A stretch of DNA of 32,871 nucleotides, from assembly GCA_947165435.1 (NCBI GenBank), contig CAMVAI010000035.1:1-32871 (forward strand), in the 5' to 3' direction. Every line of letters begins with the position of its first letter. The first letter of the stretch is position 1. Origin of the DNA: an uncultured Prevotella sp. Its GTDB lineage: Bacteria > Bacteroidota > Bacteroidia > Bacteroidales > Bacteroidaceae. Shown here piece after piece: positions 1-6,252 of the stretch. The position numbers and the translations under genes were made by a program. The notes beneath the pieces are model-generated. The model was not told the DNA's origin, made no database searches, and was given only the letters and a program-made list of their open reading frames with translations.

Positions 1-178
1 ATTACTCATTGCTCCACGAAAATTAGTAGCCTCTCCATGAAAATTCCAAGCATTGTATATGTAAAAGATGATGGAACATGTAATTACCATGTAATAATCC
101 ATTAATTTTTCAAAAATCCACGATTTCATCGGGATTTTTCTGCCGTAAATATATATATATAGTGAAAAAGGAAAACAT

Positions 179-387
179 CCCGCACATCTCGCACATCTCG
201 CACGTAAACTGACAGTCTGCTCAATTTATCTCGCACGTAGCTGACGATTTGCTCGTTTTATCCCGCACGTAGCTGACACTTTGCAACTGCCGCCCCACAC
301 CTATCCCGCACCTGACTGTTGCAGCAATAGGATGGCTTTATGCTGTGTTGAAACATTTTCACGTGCGAGATGTGCGGGATGTGCGGG
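179..387. repeat. 27-bp inverted repeat pair (arms 179-205 and 361-387)
   Basis: The left arm 179-205 and the reverse complement of the right arm 361-387 match at 26 of 27 positions. Each arm is itself built from three 9-base units of the form CYCGCACAT, the last ending in CGT. The arms are 155 bases apart, and the right arm is followed by a T-rich run (TTGTTTTTTTG). The transcript could form a long stem, or the arms could be ends of a small non-autonomous element. No transposase gene is present. Confidence 0.8.
196..325. repeat. Imperfect direct repeats with core TCYCGCACGTAGCTGAC
   Basis: Four diverging units begin near 196, 229, 261 and 304, each starting TCTCGCAC or TCCCGCAC followed by a variant of GTARCTGAC. 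The spacing between starts is 33, 32 and 43 bases, so these are degenerate tandem copies and not a CRISPR. They share their first bases with the arms of the surrounding inverted repeat, so arms and spacer may have a common origin. Confidence 0.65.
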
Positions 388-441
388 TTGTTTTTTTGTT
401 TCAAAACTAAAAACAAATGCAAGCCTTGCATATAAGAAGAA

Positions 442-714
442 TTAGCATTTTCCTTGTACCTTATTTCTCCCTTGGTGCATACCTTCCAAAATAACAGTCA
501 CCACATCAAGAATCTTGGAATCATACGATCCGTGCTCGTGCTCCGTATTTTCTATGAAGAAATGATAAGCACCATCATCCATGAAGATGGTGTCTTTATA
601 AAAGCCTACTGTATAATGAATATTTTGATCGGTAACAAAACGAAAAGTAAACTCACCCAACTGACTCAACTTGTAGGGTGAGCGCTGGTTTAGTATGTCT
701 GCAGAAAGTGTCAT
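442..714 (-). CDS. DUF6169-like small protein
   Basis: A 90-residue protein with the N-terminal pattern NQRSPYKLSQLGEFTFRFVT followed by a short TVGFYKDT strand. It resembles Bacteroidota proteins named DUF6169, whose function is unknown; the assignment is from memory. No signal peptide or membrane segment is visible. Its ATG overlaps the stop codon of the 42-residue gene upstream in an ATGA arrangement, so the two are probably one operon with coupled translation. The promoter is probably the -7 element at 867-874. The protein ends soon after a hydrophobic helix (ILDVVTVILEGM), so it could be C-terminally shortened relative to the family. It is more likely real than not because of the tight coupling. 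Confidence 0.6.
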   Translation of the reverse strand: MTLSADILNQRSPYKLSQLGEFTFRFVTDQNIHYTVGFYKDTIFMDDGAYHFFIENTEHEHGSYDSKILDVVTVILEGMHQGRNKVQGKC

Positions 715-839
715 TGTGCGATCTGGGCCTCCTGCTCACGTACTTGTTCGCGCCATTTTTCACGAGCATCTATCATCTGCTGGAAAGCTTCAGCATACTG
801 TTCAGGGCTGTCGTAGCGTTTAAATTTGTTTTGCTCCAT
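711..839 (-). CDS. 42-residue charged small protein, operon leader gene
   Basis: An ATG at 837-839 opens a 42-codon frame ending in TGA at 711-713. The product begins MEQNKFKRYDSPEQYAEAF and continues as a charged, probably helical peptide rich in Glu, Gln and Arg, with no Cys and no membrane segment. The stop codon overlaps the start of the DUF6169-like gene by four bases (ATGA), and a Bacteroidota -7 element lies 28 bases upstream, which supports translation. Small charged helical partners placed before a second small protein are common in toxin-antitoxin-like or regulator pairs, but nothing here proves that. No family is recognised. Confidence 0.6.
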   Translation of the reverse strand: MEQNKFKRYDSPEQYAEAFQQMIDAREKWREQVREQEAQIAQ

Positions 840-866
840 AATCCATTTAATTGATGATTTCGGCTG

Positions 867-874
867 CAAAGATA
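867..874 (-). promoter_or_regulatory. -7 promoter element for the 42-aa/DUF6169 pair
   Basis: On the minus strand TATCTTTG matches the Bacteroidota -7 consensus TAnnTTTG, 28 bases upstream of the ATG at 839. No clear -33 TTTG box is seen at the usual distance. The sequence right after it (GCAGCCGAAATCA) recurs at the 3656-3671 promoter. Confidence 0.55.
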
Positions 875-916
875 CAAAAAGTTTTAGAAAGTTATACGCA
901 TTTACAACTTTTTTTA

Positions 917-924
917 TATCTTTG
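917..924 (+). promoter_or_regulatory. -7 element facing the EamA gene
   Basis: TATCTTTG on the plus strand, divergent from the minus-strand element at 867-874, forming a back-to-back promoter pair. It lies 185 bases ahead of the EamA ATG. A second possible element is closer to that gene: TTTG at 1067-1070, 22 bases, then TACCTTTC at 1093-1100. Which is used cannot be decided by eye. Confidence 0.4.
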
Positions 925-1108
925 CAATCAGATTAGAAAATCGTTCCTTCAAAAACGGAGGGGGATAGGCATTCTCAAGCGAAGAGGATGTTTCCAAATT
1001 TGAAATTATGTTTAAATACAACTCTGCGGAAATTCGTCGCAAAATTGGCGCAAAAGCAAAATCTTTTTTGTGAGAAATTCCTGCTTTTATTATACCTTTC
1101 ATCCAAAG

Positions 1109-2029
1109 ATGCAACCAACGAGGACTTCTATATTCCAGCGGCCTGTTTGGGTAACGGTGTTTGCCCTGACAGCGGCTATAGCGTGGGGATGGGCCTTCCC
1201 GCTCATCAAGATAGGCTTCAGTGCCTTCGGCATCGCGAGCGACATGACGGGCAGCAAGATGCTCTTTGCCGGCATGCGCTTTGCGGCGGCAGGGCTGATA
1301 GTGCTGACTGTAGCACGGAGCAGCGGACGGTCTTTCAGGACGGACGTCAGGCGCGACTGGTGGTTCATCCTTGCCTTTGCGCTGATGAACACCACGCTCC
1401 ACTATTTCTTCTTCTACACCGGCATGTCGCACAGCGAGGGTTCGCGGGCTGCCATTCTCAATTCGCTCAGCACGTTCCTCGTGGTGCTGCTGGCGTGCGC
1501 CTGCTTCAAGAGCGACCGTCTGACACCGCGCAAGATGCTGGGATGTGCCATCGGATTCGGCGGCGTGCTGGCCCTCAATCTGGGTGGAGCCGACAGCGGA
1601 CGGTTTACGTGGCTGGGCGATGGCATGATTATCCTCAACGCCATGTGTGGTGCTTGTGCCAACCTGATGACCAGAGGATTGAGTCGACGGGTGGATGTGT
1701 TTGTGGGTACGGGCTACGGGCTTACCATCGGAGGCCTGCTGCTCATCATCCCCGGGCTGGCTTTTGGGGGTACGCTGCCCACGGTCAACATGCTCGGCAT
1801 CGTCTGCCTCGTGCTGCTCATCGCCATCTCGGCCCTTGGCTTCGCGCTCTACAACAAGCTGCTCAGCATGAATCCTGTGGGCAAGGTGGCCATCTACAAT
1901 TCGCTGATTCCCATCGTAGGAGCCGTCACCTCGTGCCTCTGCCTCGGCGAGACATTCCATGCGAAGTATGCCCTTGCCGGAGGCCTCGCTGCCCTCGGCA
2001 TCTACATCATCAATAAAGGTAAAAACTAA
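1109..2029 (+). CDS. EamA/DMT-family transporter
   Basis: An integral inner-membrane protein of about 306 residues with roughly ten hydrophobic segments arranged as two EamA repeats, the hallmark of drug/metabolite transporters. The first helix begins at PVWVTVFALTAAIAWGWAFP; the WGWAFP and late NPVGKVAIYNSLIPIVGAV segments are typical of the family. Substrate cannot be read from sequence: members export amino acids, nucleosides or small metabolites. The ATG at 1109 puts helix 1 about 14 residues in; an in-frame TTG 13 codons upstream is an alternative. The gene ends tail to tail with the minus-strand zinc-ribbon gene, the stop codons overlapping at 2026-2029. No damage is visible. Confidence 0.85.
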   Translation: MQPTRTSIFQRPVWVTVFALTAAIAWGWAFPLIKIGFSAFGIASDMTGSKMLFAGMRFAAAGLIVLTVARSSGRSFRTDVRRDWWFILAFALMNTTLHYFFFYTGMSHSEGSRAAILNSLSTFLVVLLACACFKSDRLTPRKMLGCAIGFGGVLALNLGGADSGRFTWLGDGMIILNAMCGACANLMTRGLSRRVDVFVGTGYGLTIGGLLLIIPGLAFGGTLPTVNMLGIVCLVLLIAISALGFALYNKLLSMNPVGKVAIYNSLIPIVGAVTSCLCLGETFHAKYALAGGLAALGIYIINKGKN

Positions 2030-2357
2030 GTCCAGAACTCTTTCTCGTCCGTTTCCTCCATCCGCCCCTGGCATTTGGGGCATGTTTGCTGATTCCAGAT
2101 ACGTATCTTGTCACTGCCGCATTGCAGGCACAATCGGCCCACCTCGCTCCTGTAGGATGGAGCGACATCAGCGATGATGCCGCCCACGACGATGTTCTGA
2201 ATCGGGTGCCCTCCACGATGTTATCAACATCGCGGACTCCTCCCTTACAGTCAGGACACGACATCGCCGTAATCTGCTGGCGGAACAAGCCGCGGCCCTC
2301 ATACACCTCGGCCTCGTAACCACAGTCCTTGCAGCGATACTTCAGTTTCCAAGCCAT
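2026..2357 (-). pseudogene. Zinc-ribbon protein with a one-base frameshift
   Basis: Translation from the ATG at 2355-2357 gives MAWKLKYRCKDCGYEAEVYE, then a second pair CPDCKGG, and stays plausible up to DNIVEG. After that the original frame becomes a nonsense tail, while the -1 frame carries a clear continuation: QNIVVGGIIADVAPSYRSEV, then LCLQCGSDKIRIWNQQ, TCPKCQGRMEE, and a stop at 2026-2028. Restoring one G in the short G run at 2209-2211 joins both halves into a 110-residue protein with four CxxC knuckles, probably two zinc ribbons. Either the gene is a recent pseudogene or the base was lost in sequencing. The role is unknown; rubredoxin-like or regulatory zinc-ribbon proteins are possible. 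Confidence 0.75.
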
Positions 2358-2679
2358 CCATTTATTCGTTTATCATCGTCTCGCGAACTGCCGCTATTCG
2401 CACCCTGTTCATCATATCTGCTTGCCGTCAGAGGAAGCCTTGCCCTTGATGTTGCCCAGCTTGATGTAGTTGTGGTTAACAGGGGCATCGGCACTGTTTC
2501 TTTGCAAGCAAAGCTACAAAGGCCGAACGGTGGAAGCATCCACGCATTCGATTTGAAACTTTTCATCATTCTTGCTGTTTTTTATAAAATGTGCTGCAAA
2601 GTTACGAAATTATTTGGATTTCCGTTGGCGATTCAGATTATTTTCGTATATTTGCAGCGAGATTCAATAATTGACGACA
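2358..2679. other. Intergenic stretch ahead of the toxin-antitoxin pair
   Basis: No complete gene. A stop-to-stop minus-strand frame (2412-2513) reads NHNYIKLGNIKGKASSDGK then stops. It has no ATG and may be a decayed end of a gene. The last 55 bases hold the promoter for the MntA/HepT pair. Confidence 0.45.
2625..2654 (+). promoter_or_regulatory. Bacteroidota promoter for the MntA-HepT operon
   Basis: TTG at 2625-2627, 19 bases, then TATATTTG at 2647-2654. Both boxes and the spacing fit the -33/-7 promoter of the Bacteroidota primary sigma factor. The ATG of the first gene follows 25 bases later. Confidence 0.65.
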
Positions 2680-2979
2680 ATGAGTACACAGGCAATGACA
2701 CAGCAGATAGCCGAATACTTCAAGACGCAACCCGTCTTGAAGGCATGGCTCTTCGGCTCCTATTCGCGTGGCGAGCAGCGTGAGGACTCTGATGTCGACA
2801 TACTGATTCTGCCAGACAAGTCACAACACTTTAGCCTCTTTACACTCAGCGAGATGTATGAGGATTTGAAGGAAATGCTGGGTCGCGAGGTTGATGTGAT
2901 AACCGTCGGAGGTCTGATGCCCTTTGCACACGAAAGTGTTGACCGTGATAAAATCCTGATTTATGAGAGAGCAGCGTAA
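2680..2979 (+). CDS. mntA: MNT-type nucleotidyltransferase antitoxin
   Basis: A 99-residue minimal nucleotidyltransferase. The signature is FGSYSRGEQREDSDVDIL: G26-S27 plus the metal-binding pair D38/D40, and a downstream EVDVI strand consistent with the third carboxylate. In characterised HEPN/MNT pairs the MNT protein neutralises the HEPN toxin, in MntA-HepT by AMP-ylating a tyrosine of the toxin. That chemistry is family knowledge, not shown here. The ATG at 2680 is preferred over an in-frame TTG at 2671. The partner starts inside this gene, overlapping by 17 bases, which implies coupled translation. All expected catalytic residues are present, so it looks functional. Confidence 0.88.
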   Translation: MSTQAMTQQIAEYFKTQPVLKAWLFGSYSRGEQREDSDVDILILPDKSQHFSLFTLSEMYEDLKEMLGREVDVITVGGLMPFAHESVDRDKILIYERAA

Positions 2980-3319
2980 CGACCCAAAACGGCTGAAGGA
3001 TATCCTACAGGCTATTGATACGATATTCGAATATGTCGGAGAACGGGGGATGGAGGCGTTCCTTGCCGATAAAAAGTCTTATCATGCCGTCATCTACAAC
3101 ATCATGATTATCGGTGAAGCAGCAAATATGTTGACATTTGAGTTTCGAGAGGCTCATAGCGACTTGAAGTGGAGGCAGATTACGAATATGCGAAACTTCC
3201 TGATTCACGGCTATCATAATGTGGAGGAGGACTTGGTTTGGGAGGCTATTTCTGTTGACCTTCAGCCTATCCGTGAGAAGATTGTGAAGTATCTGGAAGA
3301 AATTGATAATAACGTGTAA
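2963..3319 (+). CDS. hepT: HEPN-domain toxin (HepT/DUF86 family)
   Basis: A 118-residue all-helical protein of the HepT-like (DUF86) family. The RNase motif RX4HXY is intact: R77 N F L I H82 G Y84, within MRNFLIHGYHNVEED. Earlier features such as YNIMIIGEAANML also fit the family. Known members are metal-independent ribonucleases that stop growth until the MNT partner modifies the motif tyrosine. The gene overlaps mntA by 17 bases and is followed by a perfect inverted repeat. The pair sits in an accessory patch, as such modules usually do, and may stabilise the region or act in phage defence. Confidence 0.88.
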   Translation: MREQRNDPKRLKDILQAIDTIFEYVGERGMEAFLADKKSYHAVIYNIMIIGEAANMLTFEFREAHSDLKWRQITNMRNFLIHGYHNVEEDLVWEAISVDLQPIREKIVKYLEEIDNNV

Positions 3320-3352
3320 CATTCTTGTAGATAGTTTACCCGCGAGTTTTAT

Positions 3353-3388
3353 ATGAGGTGTTGACGAGGTCTTTCATCAACACCTCAT
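3353..3388. terminator. Perfect 12-bp hairpin between convergent genes
   Basis: ATGAGGTGTTGA at 3353-3364 and its exact reverse complement at 3377-3388 enclose a 12-base loop. It lies between the hepT stop (+) and the stop of the 21-codon gene (-), so it probably ends transcription from both sides. There is no strong T run on either side, so the efficiency is uncertain. Confidence 0.6.
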
Positions 3389-3389
3389 C

Positions 3390-3455
3390 TTATAACAACG
3401 CTCTGTACATGCGCTTGTAGGCTGCGCGAAAGTCTTCCGACATTCTGACCCTCAT
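3390..3455 (-). CDS. Possible 21-residue ORF coupled to the upstream gene
   Basis: ATG at 3453-3455 overlaps the stop of the 62-residue gene as ATGA; the frame runs 21 codons (MRVRMSEDFRAAYKRMYRAL plus one residue) to TAA at 3390-3392, two bases before the hairpin. Its fit between the coupled start and the terminator suggests it is translated, but it is very short. It may be the remnant of a longer second gene. Confidence 0.35.
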   Translation of the reverse strand: MRVRMSEDFRAAYKRMYRALL

Positions 3456-3640
3456 AGTGCGCGCAATTGTTCTATGGCCTCTTCAGGAGTCATGCTTGGC
3501 TCCGTTTCCACCTGTTTCATGCTACGCTTGATGATGCGTCCCAGTTTGTAGGCCTCTTCCAGTTGGAGCATCCTGTTCCAACGGCGGGTGCTCATGCTGA
3601 CGGTCACCCGTTCTGGTGTTCTACTGATAATTGCATCCAT
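3452..3640 (-). CDS. 62-residue antitoxin-like small protein
   Basis: Starts MDAIISRTPERVTVSMSTRR, continues with a helical segment (MLQLEEAYKLGRIIKRSMKQ) and ends in EPSMTPEEAIEQLRAL. A short beta strand followed by two helices and an acidic tail looks like a small ribbon-helix-helix-type antitoxin; this is a resemblance, not a recognised family. The ATG at 3638-3640 is chosen because a -7 element lies 27 bases upstream; an in-frame upstream start would overlap that promoter. It overlaps the 21-codon frame downstream. No conventional toxin gene follows, so if this is an antitoxin it is an orphan or its toxin has decayed. Confidence 0.6.
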   Translation of the reverse strand: MDAIISRTPERVTVSMSTRRWNRMLQLEEAYKLGRIIKRSMKQVETEPSMTPEEAIEQLRAL

Positions 3641-3667
3641 GATCTTTTTGTTTTGTGATTTCGGCTG

Positions 3668-3675
3668 CAAATATA
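3668..3675 (-). promoter_or_regulatory. -7 element for the 62-aa gene
   Basis: Minus-strand TATATTTG, followed by GCAGCCGAAATCA, the same 13 bases that follow the -7 element at 867-874. The ATG at 3640 is 27 bases downstream. Confidence 0.5.
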
Positions 3676-4102
3676 CAACAATTTCCCGACATAGGTGCGC
3701 TTTCCGGGTATTTTTTTTGTGCACAGGAGCATGAGAGGATGAATCCTGGAACCGCTGTCGCGGCTAAAATAATTATTTAACTCTCTGTGTTGGGACATGG
3801 GGGGTAGAGAAAAGTTAGAATACCAATTCCGGCGTATCCCTACAAACGCCAGTACACACACACACAGAGCCCCTCTGTCTATGCTGTCATACATGATGGC
3901 CCTGTAAGGCGTGCCACGGAAAAAATCCGGGGGCGCCACTATAAATTAATATGAAAAAATGGGGGGAAATGCTAAAAATGTTTGTTTGGGTAGAATTTTT
4001 GTTTGTTTAAGACAGTAGTCTTTATTAAATGTTTTGTAACTTTGCACCCACATTCATTTATCAACAACTTATAATATTAAACAATCAAAAAAACTACTTA
4101 GA
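3676..4102. other. Gene-free stretch before the winged-helix gene
   Basis: No supported gene on either strand. It contains an AC dinucleotide run near 3852-3865, G runs around 3800 and 3961, and several TTTGTTTG stretches around 3980-4008. A -7 element at 4037-4044 serves the next gene. The leader between it and the ATG is A-rich. Confidence 0.5.
4037..4044 (+). promoter_or_regulatory. -7 element for the winged-helix/MBL-rubredoxin pair
   Basis: TAACTTTG matches TAnnTTTG. The predicted leader before the ATG at 4103 is about 50 bases and A-rich, common for Bacteroidota genes lacking a Shine-Dalgarno. A -33 box is not evident. Confidence 0.55.
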
Positions 4103-4279
4103 ATGATGAAGGAAAAGGTATTACAGGCCATGCGCGAGGCAGGCAAGCCCGTCTCGGCTGGCGAAGTAACGAAGGTTCTTGGTGCCGACCGCAAGGAGGT
4201 TGACAAGGCTTTTGCCGAGTTGAAAAAAGAGGGGGCGATCGTATCACCCGTCCGTTGCAAGTGGGCTCCCGCTCAGTAA
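4103..4279 (+). CDS. 58-residue winged-helix protein
   Basis: Opens with two consecutive ATGs (4103, 4106); product [20 protein letters not shown], then [20 protein letters not shown] and a C-terminal wing ending CKWAPAQ. The pattern of helix, helix-turn-helix ([20 protein letters not shown]) and short beta wing is that of a minimal winged-helix DNA-binding protein. It lies 13 bases upstream of the MBL-rubredoxin gene, almost certainly in the same transcript. It may regulate that operon or act as a small nucleic-acid-binding partner. No metal-binding cluster is present; there is only one Cys. The family is not named with certainty. Confidence 0.75.
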   Translation: MMKEKVLQAMREAGKPVSAGEVTKVLGADRKEVDKAFAELKKEGAIVSPVRCKWAPAQ

Positions 4280-4292
4280 TTCCCTCACAGCC

Positions 4293-5234
4293 ATGATTAT
4301 TAAAGCAGTAAAATTCAGACGCGACGGGTACTATACCCAGCCTTTCGCCTTTGGTGGCGAGGAAGGCACTGATAAGTTTGACCACAACATCCGCTATCGC
4401 GGCAGCCTGCAGAACTATCTGATTGACACTGGCTCAGAGGTAATCCTCGTGGACACAGGCCTGCCCGCAGGCTTCCCAGAGGAAGTGGTTGACGAGAAGG
4501 CGATGGCCTATACAGGCAAGGACATCTGCAGCTATATGGATGCGCTGGCAGCCTTAGGCTACAAGCCGGAACAGGTGACGAAGATTCTTCTCACCCATCG
4601 CCATGCTGACCATAGCGGCGAGGTGAAAAGCTTCCCAAACGCGAAGGTCTATGTGAACCAGGAAGAGATGGATGCCGCAGAATTGCAGGGCCTGACGAAT
4701 CTTGTACCTGTCACATTCAGTGACGGCCCGTATTACAACTTCCCAGAGGCACAGAAGATCCAGGACGGCATCTATCTGATTAAGGCCAAGGGACACACCA
4801 AGGGCAACAGCATCATCATCGTGGAGAACGAGGGGCTGTTCTATATGCTTCATGGTGACATCACCTATGTCGACGAAGCCCTGTATGAGGACAAGCTGTC
4901 GGTAGTGTTTGACGACCTGCCTGCCGCCCGCGAGACGCAGGACCGCATCCGCGACTTTATCCGCAACCACCCGACGGTTTATTGCGGAACCCATACCCCG
5001 CAGGGCTACGAAAACCTTGAGGCCAAGCGCGTGATGGATCTGGACAACCCCGTGCCGACCACTCTGGCCAAAGTCGATTTCTCTAACCAAGAGGCTTCCG
5101 GCAAATATGTCTGCTCCATTTGTGGCTATGTGTATGACCCCGCAGAGCACGACGGTGTGGCTTTCGAAGACCTGCCCGACGACTGGCGTTGTCCGCGTTG
5201 CAAGCAGCCAAAAGGAAAGTTCAACAAGGCATAG
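4293..5234 (+). CDS. Metallo-beta-lactamase-fold protein with C-terminal rubredoxin
   Basis: A 313-residue two-domain cytoplasmic protein. Residues about 1-250 form an MBL fold with the metal motif H102-x-H104-x-D106-H107 ([10 protein letters not shown]), a later GHTKGNS and [10 protein letters not shown] segment. Residues about 270-313 are a complete rubredoxin with two iron-binding knuckles, C274xxC277GY and C300xxC303. The domain order recalls flavodiiron and rubredoxin:oxygen oxidoreductases, but the flavodoxin domain is missing. The natural substrate is uncertain: lactone, thioester or glyoxalase-type hydrolysis, or oxygen/NO-related redox work, are all possible. It forms an operon with the small winged-helix gene and ends at a strong terminator. 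Confidence 0.85.
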   Translation: MIIKAVKFRRDGYYTQPFAFGGEEGTDKFDHNIRYRGSLQNYLIDTGSEVILVDTGLPAGFPEEVVDEKAMAYTGKDICSYMDALAALGYKPEQVTKILLTHRHADHSGEVKSFPNAKVYVNQEEMDAAELQGLTNLVPVTFSDGPYYNFPEAQKIQDGIYLIKAKGHTKGNSIIIVENEGLFYMLHGDITYVDEALYEDKLSVVFDDLPAARETQDRIRDFIRNHPTVYCGTHTPQGYENLEAKRVMDLDNPVPTTLAKVDFSNQEASGKYVCSICGYVYDPAEHDGVAFEDLPDDWRCPRCKQPKGKFNKA

Positions 5235-5246
5235 TCAACCATCAAA

Positions 5247-5288
5247 AGAGCAGCAATACCCAATCAGATATGCTGCTCTCTTTTTTTA
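5247..5288 (+). terminator. Rho-independent terminator after the MBL-rubredoxin gene
   Basis: AGAGCAGCA at 5247-5255 pairs perfectly with TGCTGCTCT at 5271-5279, followed by a run of seven T. It is in the right position for the plus-strand operon and converges on trmN6. Confidence 0.85.
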
Positions 5289-5321
5289 TCCATGTAATGC
5301 GTTGCCTTGAAAAGCGATGGG

Positions 5322-6074
5322 CTACAGGTAGAAGTCGGCGGTGAGTGACTGGTAGTAGGCGTCGCCAATGGTCAGCGACTCATGAAGGCAGGCACAGGGA
5401 TGTTTGCGGAAAGCCAGCAGATAGCGGCGCGGCGGTTTTCCGGCCACCGTGCTGACGGCACAGACACGGCAGGGGAAGAAGCCCCGGAAGACGGCCTCGT
5501 CGTCCATGCGCCTCCGATAGTCGAAAGGCACGATGACCGACAGCTCGCCGCCATCGCCGAGCAGCCGCCAGGCCGCCTCCATCAGTGCGCCATACGGCAG
5601 GCTGTCGGTATGGCGCGCCAAGGTGCGCTGTTTGTCTGGGGCTTTCAGCGAGTCGGTGAAGAAAGGCGGATTGCTGACCACCGCATCGTAGCAGCCCTCA
5701 TGCTGCTGGACGGCCTCGCACGACACCTTTATGCGGTGGGCAAAGGGCGATGCCGCCACATTCTCGCGGGCCTGCCGACAGGCTTCTTCGTCGATGTCGA
5801 TGGCCGTCAGCCCTGCCGTGGGGTAACGCTGTGCCAGCATCATGGCTACTACCCCCGTGCCCGTACCGACATCCAGGATGCGACATGCCGCGTCGGCATC
5901 GAAACTGGAATCCGGTAGGTCGCCAGTAGCGTAAGAGCTGGCGGGCACAGAAGGCGCAGCGGGCATGGCGGGCACAGAAGGCACCGCAGCCCATGCCCCC
6001 AGCAAGACGCCGTCGGTGCCTACTTTCATGGCACATCGGTCTTGACGTACTGAGAAATGTTTAAAAGTAAACAT
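5322..6074 (-). CDS. trmN6: tRNA1(Val) (adenine(37)-N6)-methyltransferase
   Basis: A class I SAM-dependent methyltransferase of about 250 residues. The N-terminus MFTFKHFSVRQDRCAMKVGT and the next DGVLLGAWA are characteristic of the YfiC/TrmN6 family. SAM motif I is ILDVGTGTGVVAMMLAQRYP and the catalytic motif is SNPPFF (NPPY-type). The enzyme methylates N6 of A37 in tRNA(Val). The ATG at 6072-6074 is chosen from family alignment by eye; an open frame continues upstream across the promoter but is unlikely to be translated. A Pro/Ala/Ser-rich insert of about 30 residues before motif I is encoded by a DNA repeat (GCGGGCACAGAAGG twice, near 5939-5981) and is not usual for the family. It is divergent from lon. 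Confidence 0.85.
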   Translation of the reverse strand: MFTFKHFSVRQDRCAMKVGTDGVLLGAWAAVPSVPAMPAAPSVPASSYATGDLPDSSFDADAACRILDVGTGTGVVAMMLAQRYPTAGLTAIDIDEEACRQARENVAASPFAHRIKVSCEAVQQHEGCYDAVVSNPPFFTDSLKAPDKQRTLARHTDSLPYGALMEAAWRLLGDGGELSVIVPFDYRRRMDDEAVFRGFFPCRVCAVSTVAGKPPRRYLLAFRKHPCACLHESLTIGDAYYQSLTADFYL

Positions 6075-6107
6075 AATCTTTCGATGATGAGCTAAGGTAA
6101 AACGGCG

Positions 6108-6115
6108 CAAAGATA
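6108..6115 (-). promoter_or_regulatory. -7 element for trmN6
   Basis: Minus-strand TATCTTTG 33 bases ahead of the trmN6 ATG. No convincing -33 box at the usual spacing. Confidence 0.5.
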
Positions 6116-6183
6116 CGAAGAAAAGAGCGAAAACTGTCATGAAAGTGAAAAGAAATGGAGGGGAAGACAAAAGATTTCCTGCT

Positions 6184-6201
6184 AAGATATTAAAATATCT
6201 T
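6184..6201. promoter_or_regulatory. Palindrome upstream of lon
   Basis: AAGATATT-AA-AATATCTT: two perfect 8-base arms around two bases, about 32 bases upstream of the lon -7 element. The position suggests an operator for a dimeric regulator, or a weak structure in the divergent leader. AT-rich palindromes can arise by chance. Confidence 0.35.
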
Positions 6202-6232
6202 ATCGCATGAGCATTGTTTCAATAAAAATTCG

Positions 6233-6240
6233 TACCTTTG
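6233..6240 (+). promoter_or_regulatory. -7 element for lon
   Basis: TACCTTTG 12 bases before the lon ATG. The nearest TTG (6214-6216) is 16 bases upstream, shorter than the usual 19-21, so the -33 assignment is doubtful. The leader would be very short. Confidence 0.55.
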
Positions 6241-6252
6241 CACCTCAATATT

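Larger units (their letters stand above)
1..441. other. Gene-free, repeat-rich stretch at the left edge
   Basis: No convincing gene is visible. The first 50 bases carry two near-identical copies of CTCCAYGAAAATT (about 11-23 and 33-45). An AT dinucleotide run lies around 148-161. From 179 to 387 a 27-bp inverted repeat encloses imperfect direct repeats; both are listed separately. A minus-strand frame is open from 102 to the window edge, but too little is inside to call it a gene. Confidence 0.6.

Noticed and set aside
1..102. Minus-strand frame open from an ATG at 102 to the edge
   Set aside because: Only 34 codons are inside, partly low complexity and overlapping the CTCCAYGAAAATT repeats; nothing supports it.
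988..2016. 342-codon plus-strand frame overlapping the EamA gene
   Set aside because: Arg/His/Cys-rich product typical of a shifted frame over a membrane-protein gene.
914..2083. 389-codon minus-strand frame opposite the EamA gene
   Set aside because: A shadow frame produced by GC-rich codon use; the plus strand encodes recognisable transporter helices.
2412..2513. Minus-strand frame reading NHNYIKLGNIKGKASSDGK
   Set aside because: It looks protein-like but has no start codon and is short; possibly a gene remnant, with no family that I can name safely.
3604..3939. 111-codon minus-strand frame in the gap before the winged-helix gene
   Set aside because: It overlaps the promoter and start of the 62-residue gene in another frame and contains low-complexity AC and G runs.
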